7,090 bases of DNA from Planctomycetota bacterium. GTDB taxonomy: Bacteria > Planctomycetota > GCA-002687715 > DRQF01. The stretch lies in contig JAJRYU010000783.1 in the NCBI GenBank assembly GCA_024275615.1, positions 1-7,090 of the forward strand. The letters run 5' to 3'. The translations under genes and the position numbers were made by a program. Of this stretch, positions 5,564 to 7,090 are shown piece after piece (the stretch's first letter is position 1; every line of letters starts with the position of its first letter). The notes beneath the pieces were generated by a model. That model had not been told where the DNA came from. It was given only the letters and a program-made list of their open reading frames with translations, and did not search any database.

Positions 5564-7090
5564 CTAAAACGTTGTCAGAGCTTGCAAGTAAAGCAAGAAA
5601 GCGAGTTCATCTTCGCTGTTGCCGGCGCTCACAACTGACCCCTGAAGAGGTGAGCCATCGGTTGGCAAGAAGACACCCAAACCCAAGCTGATCGTTGTCT
5701 CTTCGCTGTAACGGTAGTCAGCAAAGAGATCGATTTCCCAGCCGATGCCGTCGTCCATGCTGCCATCGGTGGTCAGGACGTCTTGGTCACGCCATGCTCC
5801 CAATACGGTGGCCCCCAAGATCCAGTCCTCGGCCGGCCTGAAAGCGAAACCGATCTGGCCAGCGATCACATTGGTCAAAGGAATGATGTCCATGAGCCCC
5901 CAACGAGCGCGTGTTGAAGTGTGGTCGTCCCAGTCGACTTGTTCGTGACGATCTGTGAAGAGAGGCACGAAACCAGTTTCATTACCATCGGCGCCATCGG
6001 CATAGATGAAGCGACCGAAGAGACGGAACTTGCTATCGGCGTTGAAAGTGATCCCGAGCTCGGCTTCGAGAATGAATCCCTCGACATCCAACCCCGTTCC
6101 TTGGATGCTGCCAGTTTCATAAGCAAATTCAATGTTGTAGTCCAAACCTGCAGCAACACTAGGAAGGTCACCTGCGAAGCGAATTCCTAAGACGTGAGCA
6201 AAGACTTCTTCGCCGAGTCCAAGGCCAATGGGGTTGCCCAAGGTGCCGAAGGTCGTACCTGCGCTGTGACCGTTCCAGAAGAAGTAGTAGAGATCAAGAA
6301 CGTGGTTTTCGATGGTGTTGAGCGTGAAATAGGCGGCATAGGCTTCATCATCATCGAAGCCACTCCCTGATTGGTAGGTTGGGTAGGGGTTGCCACTGGC
6401 ATTGTAAACTTGATTGATGTCAAACTTGGCCCACACGAGGGTGAGGCTCCATTCTTTTTGCGCCCACCACAGGAGTACGGAGTCAAAGGACTCGCCACCA
6501 TAAAAGCTGTTGTTGCCAAAGAAAAGTTCGTTGCCAAGAACAATCTCTTGACGCCCGACACGGGTGCCGATTTCATCAGTGCCAAAGATCTTGTCCATAA
6601 GGACCCAACCCTGGTACAGATCAACCTCGTCAAAAGACCCGGTATTGTGGTTAGCTTGGCGATTCTCGAAGAGTCCAGCTGAGATCATTTCAAAGTGAGC
6701 TGTGACGTTGCGGGAAAGCGCAAAATCCATGGCGATGTTGATTCGCGCGTCAATGAAAGTGCCCGTGTCATCGCCACTATCGGCGCCACCATTGTCGGCA
6801 CCAAAGTCGCGGTTCGAAGTAAATCCGGCTCGTGACCGGAATGCCCCTGAAAATGTAATAGGATTAGCATTGGACTCAACTGTGGTTCCGGCGGCTGTGC
6901 CGAGAGAGTTGGCCAAGGCGTTCAATGAAATTTCTAGCTCGGATGTTGGAACGAGGTCGTTTTCGACCATCGCTCGAAGTTCCTGATTGTCTCGCCGCAA
7001 ATCTGCGTTTTCGTCGATGAGCCGGCCCTGGACATCGCTAATCGAATCAAGCTTCTTGTTGAGCCGTTGAATCTCTCGCGCAAGAGTCTC
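5564..7090 (-). CDS. Outer-membrane beta-barrel porin with N-terminal coiled coil, alginate-export type; 5' end outside window
   Basis: Partial: 508 codons are visible, open to the window edge, with start and signal peptide missing. A TTG at 7000 is in frame but internal, because the reading continues upstream as a coiled coil. Visible residues 1-45 are heptad-like (LAREIQRLNKKLDSISDVQGRL..ENADLRRDNQELRAM), probably an oligomerising or periplasmic stalk. The barrel follows from about residue 78. Alternating aromatic/polar strands, Asp/Gly-rich loops (for example DFGADNGGADSGDD) and a C-terminal strand ending in Phe (YLQALTTF) are outer-membrane protein signs. The segment EVDLYQGWVLMDKIFG..EIGTRVGRQEIVLGNELFFGNNSFYGGESFDSV is typical of alginate-export/AlgE-like porins found in planctomycetes and proteobacteria. 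Substrate is unknown; the alginate name should not be taken literally. Convergent with norB and probably functionally unrelated. Confidence 0.82.
   Translation of the reverse strand, partial: ETLAREIQRLNKKLDSISDVQGRLIDENADLRRDNQELRAMVENDLVPTSELEISLNALANSLGTAAGTTVESNANPITFSGAFRSRAGFTSNRDFGADNGGADSGDDTGTFIDARINIAMDFALSRNVTAHFEMISAGLFENRQANHNTGSFDEVDLYQGWVLMDKIFGTDEIGTRVGRQEIVLGNELFFGNNSFYGGESFDSVLLWWAQKEWSLTLVWAKFDINQVYNASGNPYPTYQSGSGFDDDEAYAAYFTLNTIENHVLDLYYFFWNGHSAGTTFGTLGNPIGLGLGEEVFAHVLGIRFAGDLPSVAAGLDYNIEFAYETGSIQGTGLDVEGFILEAELGITFNADSKFRLFGRFIYADGADGNETGFVPLFTDRHEQVDWDDHTSTRARWGLMDIIPLTNVIAGQIGFAFRPAEDWILGATVLGAWRDQDVLTTDGSMDDGIGWEIDLFADYRYSEETTISLGLGVFLPTDGSPLQGSVVSAGNSEDELAFLLYLQALTTF

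Noticed and set aside
6752..6822. Asp/Gly-rich stretch of the porin (GADNGGADSGDD), considered as a calcium-binding repeat.
   Set aside because: There is no regular repeat or EF-hand/RTX spacing; such acidic loops are usual on the outer face of porins.

Overview
The window looks like chromosomal DNA from a Gram-negative bacterium, most likely a planctomycete or a relative. The evidence is an ECF-type sigma factor of the style common in Planctomycetota (an 'LGPGLR..TSDLLQSAFLDV'-like region 2), a small secreted protein of unknown family, and an outer-membrane porin with a coiled coil before its barrel. This taxonomic call is by eye and moderate in confidence; GC content appears intermediate (low 50s percent).

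Layout. Minus strand, 15-455: small exported protein of unknown function. Minus strand, 640-1239: ECF-like RNA polymerase sigma factor. Minus strand, 1435-2979: NorR, the nitric-oxide-sensing activator of sigma-54 RNA polymerase. The 166-bp divergent region 2980-3145 is a control region. Plus strand, 3146-5461: NorB/NorZ, a quinol-dependent single-subunit nitric oxide reductase. A bidirectional hairpin terminator at 5484-5509 separates it from the convergent gene at 5564-7090 (minus strand). That gene is a porin of the alginate-export type, and its N-terminus lies beyond the window edge.

The core is a self-contained NO sensing and detoxification pair. The norR-norB intergenic region holds three perfect copies of GTTGT-N7-ACAAC (2980-2996, 3000-3016, 3026-3042). 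Each contains the GT-N7-AC core known for NorR enhancers. They are followed by a sigma-54 -24/-12 promoter (GG-N10-GC, 3081-3094) and a good Shine-Dalgarno in front of norB. The inferred circuit is: NO binds the non-haem iron of the NorR GAF domain, the AAA+ domain is released on the triple enhancer, sigma-54 polymerase opens the norB promoter, and NorB reduces NO to N2O with electrons from quinol. The operator nearest norR ends exactly at the chosen norR start codon. It overlaps a candidate sigma-70 promoter that would make norR leaderless and self-repressed.

The sigma factor and the small secreted protein lie downstream of norR on the same strand, separated by gaps of about 185-195 bp. They share an identical 10-mer (CCAATTCGGT) just upstream of both starts. 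No RNA gene, CRISPR array, transposase or IS end was seen. No stretch over 300 bases lacks a gene.
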